Source of the DNA: Micrococcaceae bacterium
Lineage (GTDB): Bacteria > Actinomycetota > Actinomycetes > Actinomycetales > Micrococcaceae
NCBI GenBank assembly: GCA_030452125.1
Contig: JAKDMV010000016.1
Coordinates: forward strand, 1 to 38,153
Direction of reading: 5' to 3'
DNA: 38,153 nt
Within the stretch, counting starts at the first letter, position 1; the number at the start of each line of letters is the position of its first letter. Position numbers and translations under genes: made by a program. Under the pieces are notes generated by a model, which was not told where the DNA came from, searched no databases, and saw only the letters and a program-made list of their open reading frames with translations. Of the stretch, positions 8,867 through 16,662 are shown in pieces.

Positions 8867-8895
8867 ATTGTCTGTCTAACTAGTAAGTGTGTCAA
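8867..8895 (-). promoter_or_regulatory. padR operon promoter, probably leaderless, with possible operator
   Basis: On the minus strand TTGACA (8895-8890), a 17-nt spacer and GACAAT (8872-8867) are followed by six bases and the padR ATG. The spacer contains the palindrome ACTAGT, and GATTG/CAATC arms bracket the promoter, both possible contacts for PadR autoregulation. Confidence 0.6.
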
Positions 8896-8920
8896 TCTTT
8901 TGGGAGGTCGGGCGCATCAA

Positions 8921-8971
8921 TTGACGAATAGGTGATCTGCCCCATATCCTGAACGAACGGTCAGTAATTCG
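8921..8971 (+). promoter_or_regulatory. paa operon promoter and TetR-type (PaaR-like) operator
   Basis: TTGACG (8921-8926), an 18-nt spacer and TATCCT (8945-8950) form the promoter. The operator AACGAACGGTCAGTAATTCG (8952-8971) lies across the expected transcription start; an imperfect inverted repeat CTGAACGA/ACGGTCAG spans 8949-8964. Its half site CGGTCAGT agrees with the CGGTNAGT half site I recall for actinobacterial PaaR, although the opposite half is poor. Binding there would block initiation until phenylacetyl-CoA is present. The near-identical copy is at 53-72. Confidence 0.6.
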
Positions 8972-8998
8972 AATACTTGTCACAGTGAGGTGAGCCGC

Positions 8999-9988
8999 TT
9001 GGCTGCACAGAACGACCCGAACGGGCCCCTGTCCACGGTTCCGACGCCGGAGGAAGAGGCGGCGCAGGAGCACTTCGACGCGGTCATCGCCGAAGACTCG
9101 CGCATCGAGCCCCGCGACTGGATGCCGGAGGGGTACCGCAAGACCCTCACGCGGCAGATCTCCCAGCATGCCCACTCCGAGATCATCGGCATGCAGCCCG
9201 AGGCCAACTGGATCACCCGCGCCCCGAGCCTGAAGCGCAAATCCATCCTCATGGCCAAGGTCCAGGACGAGGCGGGCCACGGTCTCTACCTCTACTCGGC
9301 CGCCGAGACCCTGGGCACCCCCCGGGACGTGCTCACCGAGCAGCTGATCTCCGGCAAGGCCAAATACTCCTCGATCTTCAACTACCCGGCCCGCTCCTGG
9401 GCAGATATGGGCGCCATCGGCTGGCTGGTCGACGGTGCCGCCATCGTGAACCAGGTTCCGTTGTGCCGTGCCTCCTACGGGCCCTACGGCCGGGCCATGG
9501 TGCGGGTCTGCAAGGAGGAATCCTTCCACCAGCGCCAGGGCTTCGAGATCCTCATGGAGCTGGCCGCCGGCACCGAGGCCCAGAAGCAGATGGCGCAGGA
9601 TGCCATCAACCGCTTCTACGGACCCTCGTTGATGATGTTCGGTCCTCCGGACGGGGATTCGCCGAACTCGCAGCAGACGATGAAGTGGAAGATCAAGCGC
9701 TTCACCAACGACGATCTGCGCCAGCGCTTCGTGGGCATGATCGCCGAGCAGGTCAAGGTGCTGGGGCTGACCCTGCCCGATCCGGAACTGCGTTTCGACG
9801 AGGAAACCGGCAAATGGATCCACAAGGACCTGGACTGGGCCGAGTTCAAGGCAGTGATCGCCGGGGCCGGACCGTGCAACGCGCAGCGCCTGCAGCGTCG
9901 CCGCGATGCCCACCACGAAGGGGCCTGGGTCCGCGAGGCCGCCGCAGCATATGCCGAGAAGATGCAACAGGAAGCAGAGGTGGCCTAG
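8999..9988 (+). CDS. paaA: 1,2-phenylacetyl-CoA epoxidase, catalytic subunit A
   Basis: A 329-residue di-iron subunit of the PaaABCE monooxygenase, which uses O2 and electrons from PaaE to convert phenylacetyl-CoA into the ring 1,2-epoxide. Ligand motifs are visible: Glu-rich [23 protein letters not shown] (ExxH) and [13 protein letters not shown] (second ExxH). The length is typical. I chose the TTG at 8999 (MAAQNDP) because GAGG at 8987-8990 lies 8 nt upstream; the GTG at 8990 would overlap that site. First gene of paaABCDE-paaG, all on one strand with gaps of 10 nt or less or overlaps. Confidence 0.96.
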   Translation: MAAQNDPNGPLSTVPTPEEEAAQEHFDAVIAEDSRIEPRDWMPEGYRKTLTRQISQHAHSEIIGMQPEANWITRAPSLKRKSILMAKVQDEAGHGLYLYSAAETLGTPRDVLTEQLISGKAKYSSIFNYPARSWADMGAIGWLVDGAAIVNQVPLCRASYGPYGRAMVRVCKEESFHQRQGFEILMELAAGTEAQKQMAQDAINRFYGPSLMMFGPPDGDSPNSQQTMKWKIKRFTNDDLRQRFVGMIAEQVKVLGLTLPDPELRFDEETGKWIHKDLDWAEFKAVIAGAGPCNAQRLQRRRDAHHEGAWVREAAAAYAEKMQQEAEVA

Positions 9989-10312
9989 GTGGCCCAGGAA
10001 AAGAACCAGCACGACGCCGGGGCCCCCGCCACCCGCGAATGGCCCCTGTGGGAGGTCTTCGTGCGCTCCGCCCGCGGTCTGTCGCATGTGCACGCCGGAT
10101 CGCTGCACGCACCGGATTCCGAAATGGCGGTGCGCAATGCCCGGGACCTGTACACCCGGCGCAATGAGGGCGTCTCGCTCTGGGTCGTGGCCTCCACGGA
10201 CATCATCGCCTCAGACCCGGATTCCAAGGGCCAGTTCTTCGAATCCCCCCAGGGCAAGGACTACCGGCACGCCACGTACTACAAGAAGAGCGAAGGCGTG
10301 AAGCACCTGTGA
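9989..10312 (+). CDS. paaB: 1,2-phenylacetyl-CoA epoxidase, subunit B
   Basis: A 107-residue PaaB, the small subunit bridging PaaA-PaaC heterodimers in the epoxidase complex. It matches the family from EWPLWEVFVRSARGLSHVHAGSLHAPD through ARDLYTRRNEGVSLWVV. Its GTG directly follows the paaA stop codon, with GAGG eight bases upstream inside the paaA end. Its stop overlaps the paaC GTG start (GTGA), indicating coupled translation and matched subunit amounts. Confidence 0.95.
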   Translation: MAQEKNQHDAGAPATREWPLWEVFVRSARGLSHVHAGSLHAPDSEMAVRNARDLYTRRNEGVSLWVVASTDIIASDPDSKGQFFESPQGKDYRHATYYKKSEGVKHL

Positions 10313-11160
10313 GCGCCACCGAGACCACCGAGAGCTACGGCGACTCCACCGCCTCGGCCACCCGCATCACCCCCGGCAACGCCCTGCGCCCGGAAGACAT
10401 CCAGCTGCAGCAGGGGGCACCGGGCGAAGCGGTGGCCCAGTATGCCCTGCGTCTGGGCGACGACGCCCTGGTGCTGGCCCAGCGCCTATCGAACTGGATT
10501 TCGCGCGGCCCGGAAATCGAAGAGGACATCGCCCTGGGCAATATCGCCCTGGACCAACTCGGCCATGCCCGCTCGTTCCTGTCCTATGCCGGGTTGGCCT
10601 GGGGCAAGAGCGAAGACGATCTGGCCTACTGGCGCGAGGAGGAGGACTTCCGCTCGCTGCACCTGTTCGAGCAGCCCAACGGCGACTTCGGGGTCACCAT
10701 CATGCGCCAGCTGATGATCTCGATCTACCAGCACCTGCTCTACACCGAGCTGCTGGATTCCTCCGATGAGACCATCTCGGCGATCTGTGCCAAGGCGGTC
10801 AAGGAGGTCGACTACCACCGTGACCACGCCATCATGTGGACCCGCCGGCTGGGCATCGGCACCGAGGAATCGGCCCGCAGGATGCGCCATGCCCTCGAGG
10901 TCCTCTGGCCCTATGTGGGCGAACTCTTCGAAGACGAGGACCTCTACGACGAACTCGGCGACGCCGGGGTGCGGCCCTCGAGCCTGCGCGAACGATGGGA
11001 CACCGAATTCGCCGCCGTCCTCGAGTCGGCCGATCTCGAGGTCCCGACCGGCCCGTTCGCGCTCTGCCGCGGCCGCCACGGCGAGCACTCCGAACACCTG
11101 GGCCATTTATTGGCGGAAATGCAGGTCCTGGCGCGCAAGCACCCCGGCGCCAGCTGGTAA
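10309..11160 (+). CDS. paaC: 1,2-phenylacetyl-CoA epoxidase, subunit C
   Basis: A 283-residue ferritin-like structural partner of PaaA. Family signatures are AQYALRLGDDALVLAQRLSNWISRGPEIEEDIALGNIALDQLGHAR and AVKEVDYHRDHAIMWTRRLG. PaaC keeps the four-helix fold and stabilises PaaA; it is not the site of oxygen chemistry. The N-terminal ~35 residues before LRPEDIQL are Thr/Ser-rich and probably flexible. The GTG start overlaps the paaB stop, and paaD follows after 10 nt. Confidence 0.95.
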   Translation: MSATETTESYGDSTASATRITPGNALRPEDIQLQQGAPGEAVAQYALRLGDDALVLAQRLSNWISRGPEIEEDIALGNIALDQLGHARSFLSYAGLAWGKSEDDLAYWREEEDFRSLHLFEQPNGDFGVTIMRQLMISIYQHLLYTELLDSSDETISAICAKAVKEVDYHRDHAIMWTRRLGIGTEESARRMRHALEVLWPYVGELFEDEDLYDELGDAGVRPSSLRERWDTEFAAVLESADLEVPTGPFALCRGRHGEHSEHLGHLLAEMQVLARKHPGASW

Positions 11161-11170
11161 GGAGCAAGCC

Positions 11171-11659
11171 ATGAGCACGAGCACGACGACCCTGTGGGCC
11201 ATCGCCGCGCAGGTTTGTGATCCCGAGATCCCGGTGTTGAGCATCGAGGACCTGGGCATCCTGCGTGATGTCCAACTCGCCGAGGACGGCGGTGTGCGGG
11301 TGGTCATCACCCCGACCTATTCGGGGTGCCCGGCCATGGACGCCATCCGCGAGGACCTGCAGACGGCGTTCCACGCCGAGGGCTACGGCGACGTCACCGT
11401 CGACCTGGTGCTCTCCCCGGCATGGACCACCGACTGGATGAGCGAATCCGGCAAGCTCAAGCTCGAGGAATACGGGATCGCCCCGCCGACCGGAACCGGT
11501 CACCGCGGTCCGGTCACCCTCGGCCTGGCCGTGAAATGCCCGCTGTGCCACAGCCTCAATACCAAGGAACTCTCCCGCTTCGGGTCCACCTCCTGCAAGG
11601 CGCTGTACCAGTGCCGGGAGTGCCTGGAACCCTTCGACTACTTCAAGGTGCTTTCATGA
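11171..11659 (+). CDS. paaD: PaaD, iron-sulfur cluster maturation factor of the epoxidase
   Basis: A 162-residue MIP18/DUF59-family protein. The N-terminal domain has the family DPEIPVLSIEDLGILRDV segment and the TPTYSGCPAMDAI motif with its conserved cysteine. A C-terminal four-cysteine zinc-ribbon-like motif, CPLCHSLNT and CREC, is typical of PaaD. It is required for a functional epoxidase and is thought to help load the cluster of PaaE. A good ribosome site (AAGGAG) precedes the ATG, and its stop overlaps the paaE ATG. Confidence 0.94.
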   Translation: MSTSTTTLWAIAAQVCDPEIPVLSIEDLGILRDVQLAEDGGVRVVITPTYSGCPAMDAIREDLQTAFHAEGYGDVTVDLVLSPAWTTDWMSESGKLKLEEYGIAPPTGTGHRGPVTLGLAVKCPLCHSLNTKELSRFGSTSCKALYQCRECLEPFDYFKVLS

Positions 11660-12867
11660 CTGAAACGACCCCCCTGCCCGAGGCAGCCGACACCGATATG
11701 CCGGAGGATTCCGGGACCGGGACCTCCTCGCGCCGCCGGGCCGCGTTCCATACCCTCGAGGTGAGCGAGGTCCGCCGCCTGACGGCCGCGGCCATCGAGG
11801 TCACCTTCGCCGTCCCGGAAGACCTGATCGGGGAGTACGACTACCTTCCGGGTCAGTACGTCGCCCTGCGCAAGGACCTGCCCGACGAGGAGGGCAACGT
11901 CTCCGAGGTCCGGCGCAGCTACTCCATCTGTGCCGAGCCGAAGCCGGGCGAGATCAAGGTGGCGATCAAACGCGATCTGGGTGGCCTCTTCTCCTCCTGG
12001 GCCAACGAATCGCTGCGTGCCGGCGACACGATGGAAGTGATGAGCCCCTCGGGTGCCTTCATCTCCAAGCACAAGATGACCGCGCTGAACGACCCGACAT
12101 CGATCGACACGAACGTCAGCCATAACTTCGTCGCCGTCGCCGCCGGCTCGGGGATCACCCCGGTCATGGCCATCGCCCGGACCGTGCTGTCCGCCAACGA
12201 GCACGTCCATTTCGACCTCATCTATGCCAACCGGGCCGCCATGGACGTCATGTTCCTGGAGGAACTGGCGGATCTGAAGGACCGCTACCCCTCCCGCTTC
12301 GCCCTGCACCACGTGCTCTCGCGTGAACAACGGATCTCCCCGCTGCTGTCCGGACGCCTGGACGCCGAGAAGCTCACCTCGCTGTTGGGCTCGGTCATCC
12401 GCACCAACCAGATCGACGAATGGTTCCTGTGTGGACCCTTCGAGCTGGTCCAGCTGGTCCGTGACCACCTGACCGAACAAGAGGTATCGCCGGAGAAGGT
12501 CCGGTACGAACTCTTCACCACCGGCCGGCCCAACCGTCCCGAAGGCCAGATCGGCCGGGCAGTGGAAGTCGATGACTCCGGTGAGAACTACGACATCGAA
12601 TTCCGGTTGGACGGACTTCAGGGCCAGGTGAAATCCCCGCTCTCCGCCCGCGAGACGATCCTCAACGCCGCCCTGCGGGTCCGCCCGGATGTCCCCTTCG
12701 CCTGTGCCGGCGGGGTCTGCGGCACGTGCCGCGCCAAGCTGGTCACCGGAACCGTGGAGATGGAAGAGAACTATGCGCTGGAACCCGAGGAGATCGAAGC
12801 CGGCTACATCCTGACCTGCCAGTCCCACCCGACCTCGGACGCCGTGTCCGTGAACTACGACGCCTAG
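11656..12867 (+). CDS. paaE: 1,2-phenylacetyl-CoA epoxidase reductase, subunit E
   Basis: A 403-residue reductase that passes electrons from NAD(P)H through FAD and a plant-type [2Fe-2S] cluster to PaaA. Domains in order: an N-terminal tail of about 30 residues that is probably flexible; an FAD domain with RRSYSIC (flavin binding) and GGLFSSW; an NAD domain with AAGSGITPVMA and FLCGPFELV; and a C-terminal ferredoxin domain with CAGGVCGTCRAK and a fourth Cys in ILTCQSHP. All expected cluster cysteines are present. The Thr/Glu-rich N-terminus is longer than in E. coli PaaE. Confidence 0.96.
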   Translation: MTETTPLPEAADTDMPEDSGTGTSSRRRAAFHTLEVSEVRRLTAAAIEVTFAVPEDLIGEYDYLPGQYVALRKDLPDEEGNVSEVRRSYSICAEPKPGEIKVAIKRDLGGLFSSWANESLRAGDTMEVMSPSGAFISKHKMTALNDPTSIDTNVSHNFVAVAAGSGITPVMAIARTVLSANEHVHFDLIYANRAAMDVMFLEELADLKDRYPSRFALHHVLSREQRISPLLSGRLDAEKLTSLLGSVIRTNQIDEWFLCGPFELVQLVRDHLTEQEVSPEKVRYELFTTGRPNRPEGQIGRAVEVDDSGENYDIEFRLDGLQGQVKSPLSARETILNAALRVRPDVPFACAGGVCGTCRAKLVTGTVEMEENYALEPEEIEAGYILTCQSHPTSDAVSVNYDA

Positions 12868-12877
12868 GAGGCACCGC

Positions 12878-13657
12878 ATGATCGATCTGCAGATCTCCGA
12901 CGGCATCGCCGAAGTCGTGCTCAACGCACCCGGGAAGATGAACTCCCTCAACGAGGACGCCCTACGCGAACTCTCCGAGGTCTACGGGCGTGCCGCCCGG
13001 GCCGCGGACTCCGGAGAGGTCAGGGCCCTGCTGCTGCGCGGTGAAGGACGCGGATTCTGCGCCGGACGCGATATCTCCGACGTCGACCCGGCGGAGGACG
13101 ACGTCCAGGGCTACCTGGGCGGTCTGGTGCAGCCGTTGCTGCGCCGGATGTCCGAGTTCCCGGCCCCGACCTTCGCCTCGGTGCAGGGCGCCTGCCTCGG
13201 CGTCGGGCTGGGCCTGGCCATCGCCACCGACGTCGTCTACGTGGCGGAGAACGCCAAGATCGGTTCGCCCTTCGCCAATCTCGGGGCCACGCTGGATTCG
13301 GGCGGCCACTGGCTGTTCACCGAACGGCTCGGTGCCCACCGGACGCTGGACATGATCTACACGGCCGAGCTGATCTCGGGGGTGGAAGCGGTGCGCTCGG
13401 GGCTGTTCAGCCGGTCCATGCCCGCCGATGACCTGCTGGAGACCACGCGGGGAATCGTGGGCAAGGTCGCCCAGGGGGCCACCCGGGCCTTCGTGGCCTC
13501 CAAGGCGCTGGTGGCCGAGGTGCGCGACCAGCGGCTCGGGCTCTGGGAGTCCATGGCCCACGAGAACCGGGCCCAGGACGGACTCTGCGCCACCGCCGAC
13601 TACGCCGAGGGTTTCAAGGCCTTCCAGGAGAAGCGCAAGCCCGACTTCAAGGGCTGA
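12878..13657 (+). CDS. paaG: PaaG-like crotonase, 1,2-epoxyphenylacetyl-CoA isomerase
   Basis: A 259-residue crotonase-superfamily enzyme expected to convert the ring epoxide made by PaaABCE to the oxepin-CoA. Evidence beyond position: the oxyanion-hole segments GRGFCAGRDISD and GACLGVGLGLA are present, both glutamates of true enoyl-CoA hydratases are absent, and an Asp occurs in LGATLDSGGHWL, matching the PaaG catalytic Asp in its PDCGGTWL segment. The C-terminus (DYAEGFKAFQEKRKPDFKG) also resembles E. coli PaaG. An AGGAGG ribosome site precedes the ATG, 10 nt after paaE. The rest of the pathway (paaZ, paaH, paaJ, paaK) is not in the window. Confidence 0.85.
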   Translation: MIDLQISDGIAEVVLNAPGKMNSLNEDALRELSEVYGRAARAADSGEVRALLLRGEGRGFCAGRDISDVDPAEDDVQGYLGGLVQPLLRRMSEFPAPTFASVQGACLGVGLGLAIATDVVYVAENAKIGSPFANLGATLDSGGHWLFTERLGAHRTLDMIYTAELISGVEAVRSGLFSRSMPADDLLETTRGIVGKVAQGATRAFVASKALVAEVRDQRLGLWESMAHENRAQDGLCATADYAEGFKAFQEKRKPDFKG

Positions 13658-13663
13658 GCCGGT

Positions 13664-13682
13664 CCGGGCGGCATCCGCCCGG
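13664..13682. terminator. Bidirectional hairpin between paaG and the Lrp gene
   Basis: CCGGGCGG and CCGCCCGG form a perfect 8-bp stem with a cat loop in the 35-base gap between two convergent genes. There is no marked T-run on either side. Confidence 0.6.
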
Positions 13683-13692
13683 TCCGTTCCCG

Positions 13693-14142
13693 TTAGCGGG
13701 TGTCGACGTCCTCGAAGACCAGGAACGTCTGGGTGTCCAGCACCCCGGGCATCGACTGGATGTTATCGAACACCACGCGGCGCAGATCCACGTTGTCCTT
13801 CGCCCGGACCAGCAGGATCACGTCGAAGTTCCCGCCCACCAGTCCGATGTGGTGGACCTCCGGCAGGGCCGCGAGCCGTTCACGCAGCTCACGCCACGAG
13901 TGTTGGCGCAACTTCAAGGTGACATAGGCCGAGGAGCGCAGTCCCGCCCGCACCGGGTCCACGACGGCCATGTACCGGGTGATGACCCCTTCGTCCTGCA
14001 ACCGGTTGATGCGCGAGTAGGCGTGGGCGCGTGAGACGTGGACGTTCTGGGCCACGGTGGTCACCGACTGCCGGCCATCACGGGTCAGCTCGGCAATGAT
14101 GCGGTGATCGACGTCGTCGAGTTTCACGGGGATCGAGTCCAT
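13693..14142 (-). CDS. Lrp/AsnC-family transcriptional regulator (BkdR-like)
   Basis: A 149-residue Lrp/AsnC protein: N-terminal helix-turn-helix (LDDVDHRIIAELTRDGRQSVTTVAQNV, recognition helix in SRAHAYSRINRLQDEGVI) and C-terminal ligand-binding RAM domain (AYVTLKLRQHSWRELRERLAALPEVHHIGLVGGNFDVILLV). It diverges from the 2-oxoacid dehydrogenase operon at 14361, the arrangement known for bkdR and bkd genes, so I infer that it controls that operon in response to branched-chain amino acids or their keto acids. The ATG at 14142 has a GGAGGAG ribosome site. A perfect palindrome lies between the divergent genes. Confidence 0.88.
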   Translation of the reverse strand: MDSIPVKLDDVDHRIIAELTRDGRQSVTTVAQNVHVSRAHAYSRINRLQDEGVITRYMAVVDPVRAGLRSSAYVTLKLRQHSWRELRERLAALPEVHHIGLVGGNFDVILLVRAKDNVDLRRVVFDNIQSMPGVLDTQTFLVFEDVDTR

Positions 14143-14179
14143 GGTCTCCTCCGGAACGGATGTCTACGAAAGACGATGT

Positions 14180-14200
14180 AACGTCACTCACGGTGACGTT
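14180..14200. promoter_or_regulatory. Perfect inverted repeat, likely operator of the Lrp regulator
   Basis: AACGTCAC-tcacg-GTGACGTT is a perfect 8+8 repeat with a 5-nt centre, 38 bases upstream of the lrp start and 160 upstream of E1 alpha. An AT-rich patch follows with a second, smaller repeat, GAATA...TATTC (14211-14227), unlike the surrounding GC-rich DNA and typical of bendable Lrp target regions. Confidence 0.55.
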
Positions 14201-14360
14201 CTGTCTTCAAGAATAGAGTATTTATTCCCTATTTTCTAGGCATTTGTCCTTAACTGGATACGATCCGCTCCCGCTTCGCATACTTGAGTCACGAAGTGCT
14301 TTCGACGCTGCCGTGCTGATGCGGCCCGTCGGGCGCCGGGATTCTACGAAGGAGTACATC

Positions 14361-15548
14361 ATGAGCGCCGTGCCAGGTGAGTCGCAAGCCGCCGAAGCCG
14401 CCGACCTCGACAGCGTCTGCCGCCACTTCGGCATTTCCGTGGAGGACTACCTGCTGCCCTCGCGCGGCCAGATCCAGATCGTCGACGAGGGCGGTTCGTT
14501 GCGCCCCGCCGAGGACCAGGGGACCGAGCCGGGCCATGAATACCCGCTTCCCGACGACGAGACGCTGCTGAAGGCCTACGAGCAGCTGGTGATCGGCCGC
14601 CGGGCCAACGACCAGAACTCGGCACTGGTCCGCCAGGGCCGCATGGCCGTCTACCCCTCCAGCCATGGCCAGGAGGCCTGCCAGGTGGCAGCGGCCCTCT
14701 GCCTGGGCCAGAACGACTGGATGTTCCCCACCTACCGGGACTCCGTGGCCGTGATGGCCAAGGGAGTGGACCCGGTGGAGACGATGGTGCTCTTCCGCGG
14801 AGACTGGCACGGCGGCTACGACCCCCGCCAGTACAAGGTCGGCATCCAATCCACCCCGCTGACCACCCAGTTGCTGCACGGGGTCGGTGTCGCCCATGCC
14901 GCCAAGCTGCGTGGCGAGGACACCGTCGTGTTGGCGATGTGTGGCGATGGGGCGACCAGCGAAGGCGATTTCCACGAGGCCCTGAACTTCGCCGCGGTGT
15001 TCAACCTGCCGGTGATCTTCTTCGTGCAGAACAACCAGTACGCCATTTCCGTGCCGCTGTCCCAACAGTCGGTGGCCCCGTCGCTGGCCCATAAGGCCGT
15101 CGGCTACGGCATGGCCGGCGAACGCGTGGACGGCAACGACCTGGTCGCGCTCATGGCCGTGCTGGGACGCGCCGTGGAACTGGCCCGCACCGGCTCCGGC
15201 CCGCTCCTGGTGGAAGCCCATACCTACCGGATGCAGGCCCATACCAACGCCGATGACGCCACCCGGTACCGGGAGGACGAGGAAGTGACGGCCTGGCAGG
15301 CGAAGGACCCGTTGAACCGGATGACCACCTACCTGAAGAACAAGGGTCTGCTCGACGATGCGGTCACCGAACGCATTGCCGCCCACGCCGAAGACACGGC
15401 GCAGGCCCTGCGTGATGGACTGAACCAGGACCCGGAGATCGATCCGCTGGAACTGTTCGATCACGTCTACGCCACCCAGACCCCGCAGCTGGCCGAACAG
15501 CGCGCACTGCTCGCGGACGAACTCTCCCGGGAAGGGGACGCCAAGTGA
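14361..15548 (+). CDS. bkdA: 2-oxoacid dehydrogenase E1 alpha subunit, probably branched-chain
   Basis: A 395-residue thiamine diphosphate-dependent subunit that decarboxylates a 2-oxoacid and transfers the acyl group to lipoyl-E2. The ThDP motif is clear: CGDGATSEGDFHEAL from about residue 194, ending FFVQNNQYAI. The phosphorylation-loop-like region YRMQAHTNADDATRYR is also present. An AAGGAG site lies 6 nt before the ATG. Pipelines often label this family PdhA, but high-GC actinobacteria normally use a homodimeric AceE for pyruvate, and the divergent Lrp regulator favours a branched-chain substrate. The E3 gene (lpd) is not nearby. Substrate remains an inference. Confidence 0.85.
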   Translation: MSAVPGESQAAEAADLDSVCRHFGISVEDYLLPSRGQIQIVDEGGSLRPAEDQGTEPGHEYPLPDDETLLKAYEQLVIGRRANDQNSALVRQGRMAVYPSSHGQEACQVAAALCLGQNDWMFPTYRDSVAVMAKGVDPVETMVLFRGDWHGGYDPRQYKVGIQSTPLTTQLLHGVGVAHAAKLRGEDTVVLAMCGDGATSEGDFHEALNFAAVFNLPVIFFVQNNQYAISVPLSQQSVAPSLAHKAVGYGMAGERVDGNDLVALMAVLGRAVELARTGSGPLLVEAHTYRMQAHTNADDATRYREDEEVTAWQAKDPLNRMTTYLKNKGLLDDAVTERIAAHAEDTAQALRDGLNQDPEIDPLELFDHVYATQTPQLAEQRALLADELSREGDAK

Positions 15549-16660
15549 GCCCGCACATCACCACTTCATCCGAGGCCAACGGCAACGTCAGCGCCGCCAC
15601 GGCCCGAGCCACCGAACGCGCCGCAGAACGGGCCGAGGCCGCAGGCCCGCGGCCGGTCACCTTCGCCAAGGCCCTGAACACGGCCCTGGCCGACGCCATG
15701 GAAGCCGACGCCGGCGTCGTGCTCTTCGGCGAGGACATTGGCACCCTGGGTGGGGTCTTCCGCATCACCGACGGGCTGACGGCACGCTTCGGAGTCGAAC
15801 GCTGCTTCGACACCCCGCTGGCCGAATCCGGCATCGCCGGCATGGCTATCGGCATGGCCATGAACGGGATGCGCCCGGTCATCGAGATGCAGTTCGACGC
15901 CTTCGCCTACCCGGCCTTCGAACAGATCGCCTCGCATCTGGCCAAGATGCGCAACCGCACCCGCGGTGCCGTGGACATGCCCGTGGTCGTGCGCATCCCC
16001 TACGCCGGGGGCATCGGCGGTGTCGAACACCACTGCGACTCCTCCGAGGCCTACTACGCGCATACCCCCGGGTTGAAGGTCATGACCCCCTCAACGGTGT
16101 CCGACGCCTACCGGATGATGCGCGAGGCCATTGCCTCGAACGACCCCGTGGTGTTCCTGGAGCCGAAGAAGCTCTACTTCTCCAAGGACCCGGTGGACCT
16201 GGACGCCCTGCGCACCGAATACGAGGCCGCGGCCGCCGCCGGCGAACACCCCACCGAGGGCCATGCCGCCGTGGCCCGTGCCGGCACCGACGCGACGTTG
16301 ATCGCCTACGGTCCGTCGGTTTCCACGGCACTGGCCGCCGCTGCGGCCGCGGCCGAGGAGGGGCGTTCGCTGGAGGTCATCGACGTCCGGAGCATCGTGC
16401 CCTTCGACGATGAGGCCGTCTGCGCTTCCGTACGCAAGACCGGCCGCGCCGTCGTCATCTCCGAAGCCCCGGGGTTCGCCTCCGTCGCCTCGGAGATCAC
16501 GGCCCGGGTGCAGGAACGCTGCTTCCACTCCCTGGCCGCCCCGGTATTGCGGGTGACCGGATTCGACATCCCGTTCCCGGCACCGAAGCTGGAAGGCTTC
16601 TTCCTGCCTGGCGTGGACCGCATCCTGGACACCGTCGACTCGCTGCAGTGGGAGGACTAG
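15545..16660 (+). CDS. bkdB: 2-oxoacid dehydrogenase E1 beta subunit
   Basis: A 371-residue E1 beta partner. Recognisable segments are VLFGEDIGTLGGVFRITDGL, CFDTPLAESGIAGMAIGMAMNGMRPVIEMQFDAF and the C-terminal transketolase domain ending PFPAPKLEGFFLPGVDRIL. Compared with the usual ~325-350 residues it has an additional Ala/Glu-rich N-terminal stretch of about 37 residues before PRPVTFAKALN. The GTG start overlaps the E1 alpha stop (GTGA). An alternative start further downstream would give a more standard length, but I see no better-placed ribosome site. Confidence 0.9.
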   Translation: MSPHITTSSEANGNVSAATARATERAAERAEAAGPRPVTFAKALNTALADAMEADAGVVLFGEDIGTLGGVFRITDGLTARFGVERCFDTPLAESGIAGMAIGMAMNGMRPVIEMQFDAFAYPAFEQIASHLAKMRNRTRGAVDMPVVVRIPYAGGIGGVEHHCDSSEAYYAHTPGLKVMTPSTVSDAYRMMREAIASNDPVVFLEPKKLYFSKDPVDLDALRTEYEAAAAAGEHPTEGHAAVARAGTDATLIAYGPSVSTALAAAAAAAEEGRSLEVIDVRSIVPFDDEAVCASVRKTGRAVVISEAPGFASVASEITARVQERCFHSLAAPVLRVTGFDIPFPAPKLEGFFLPGVDRILDTVDSLQWED

Positions 16661-16662
16661 AC

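Noticed and set aside
8952-8971. Operator of the adjacent PadR protein rather than a paa operator
   Set aside because: The same 20-mer is found near position 60 with no padR gene next to it, so a regulator common to both sites is more likely.
12878-13657. Assignment of the crotonase after paaE as a classical enoyl-CoA hydratase (PaaF)
   Set aside because: Both hydratase glutamates are missing while the PaaG-type Asp and C-terminus are present.
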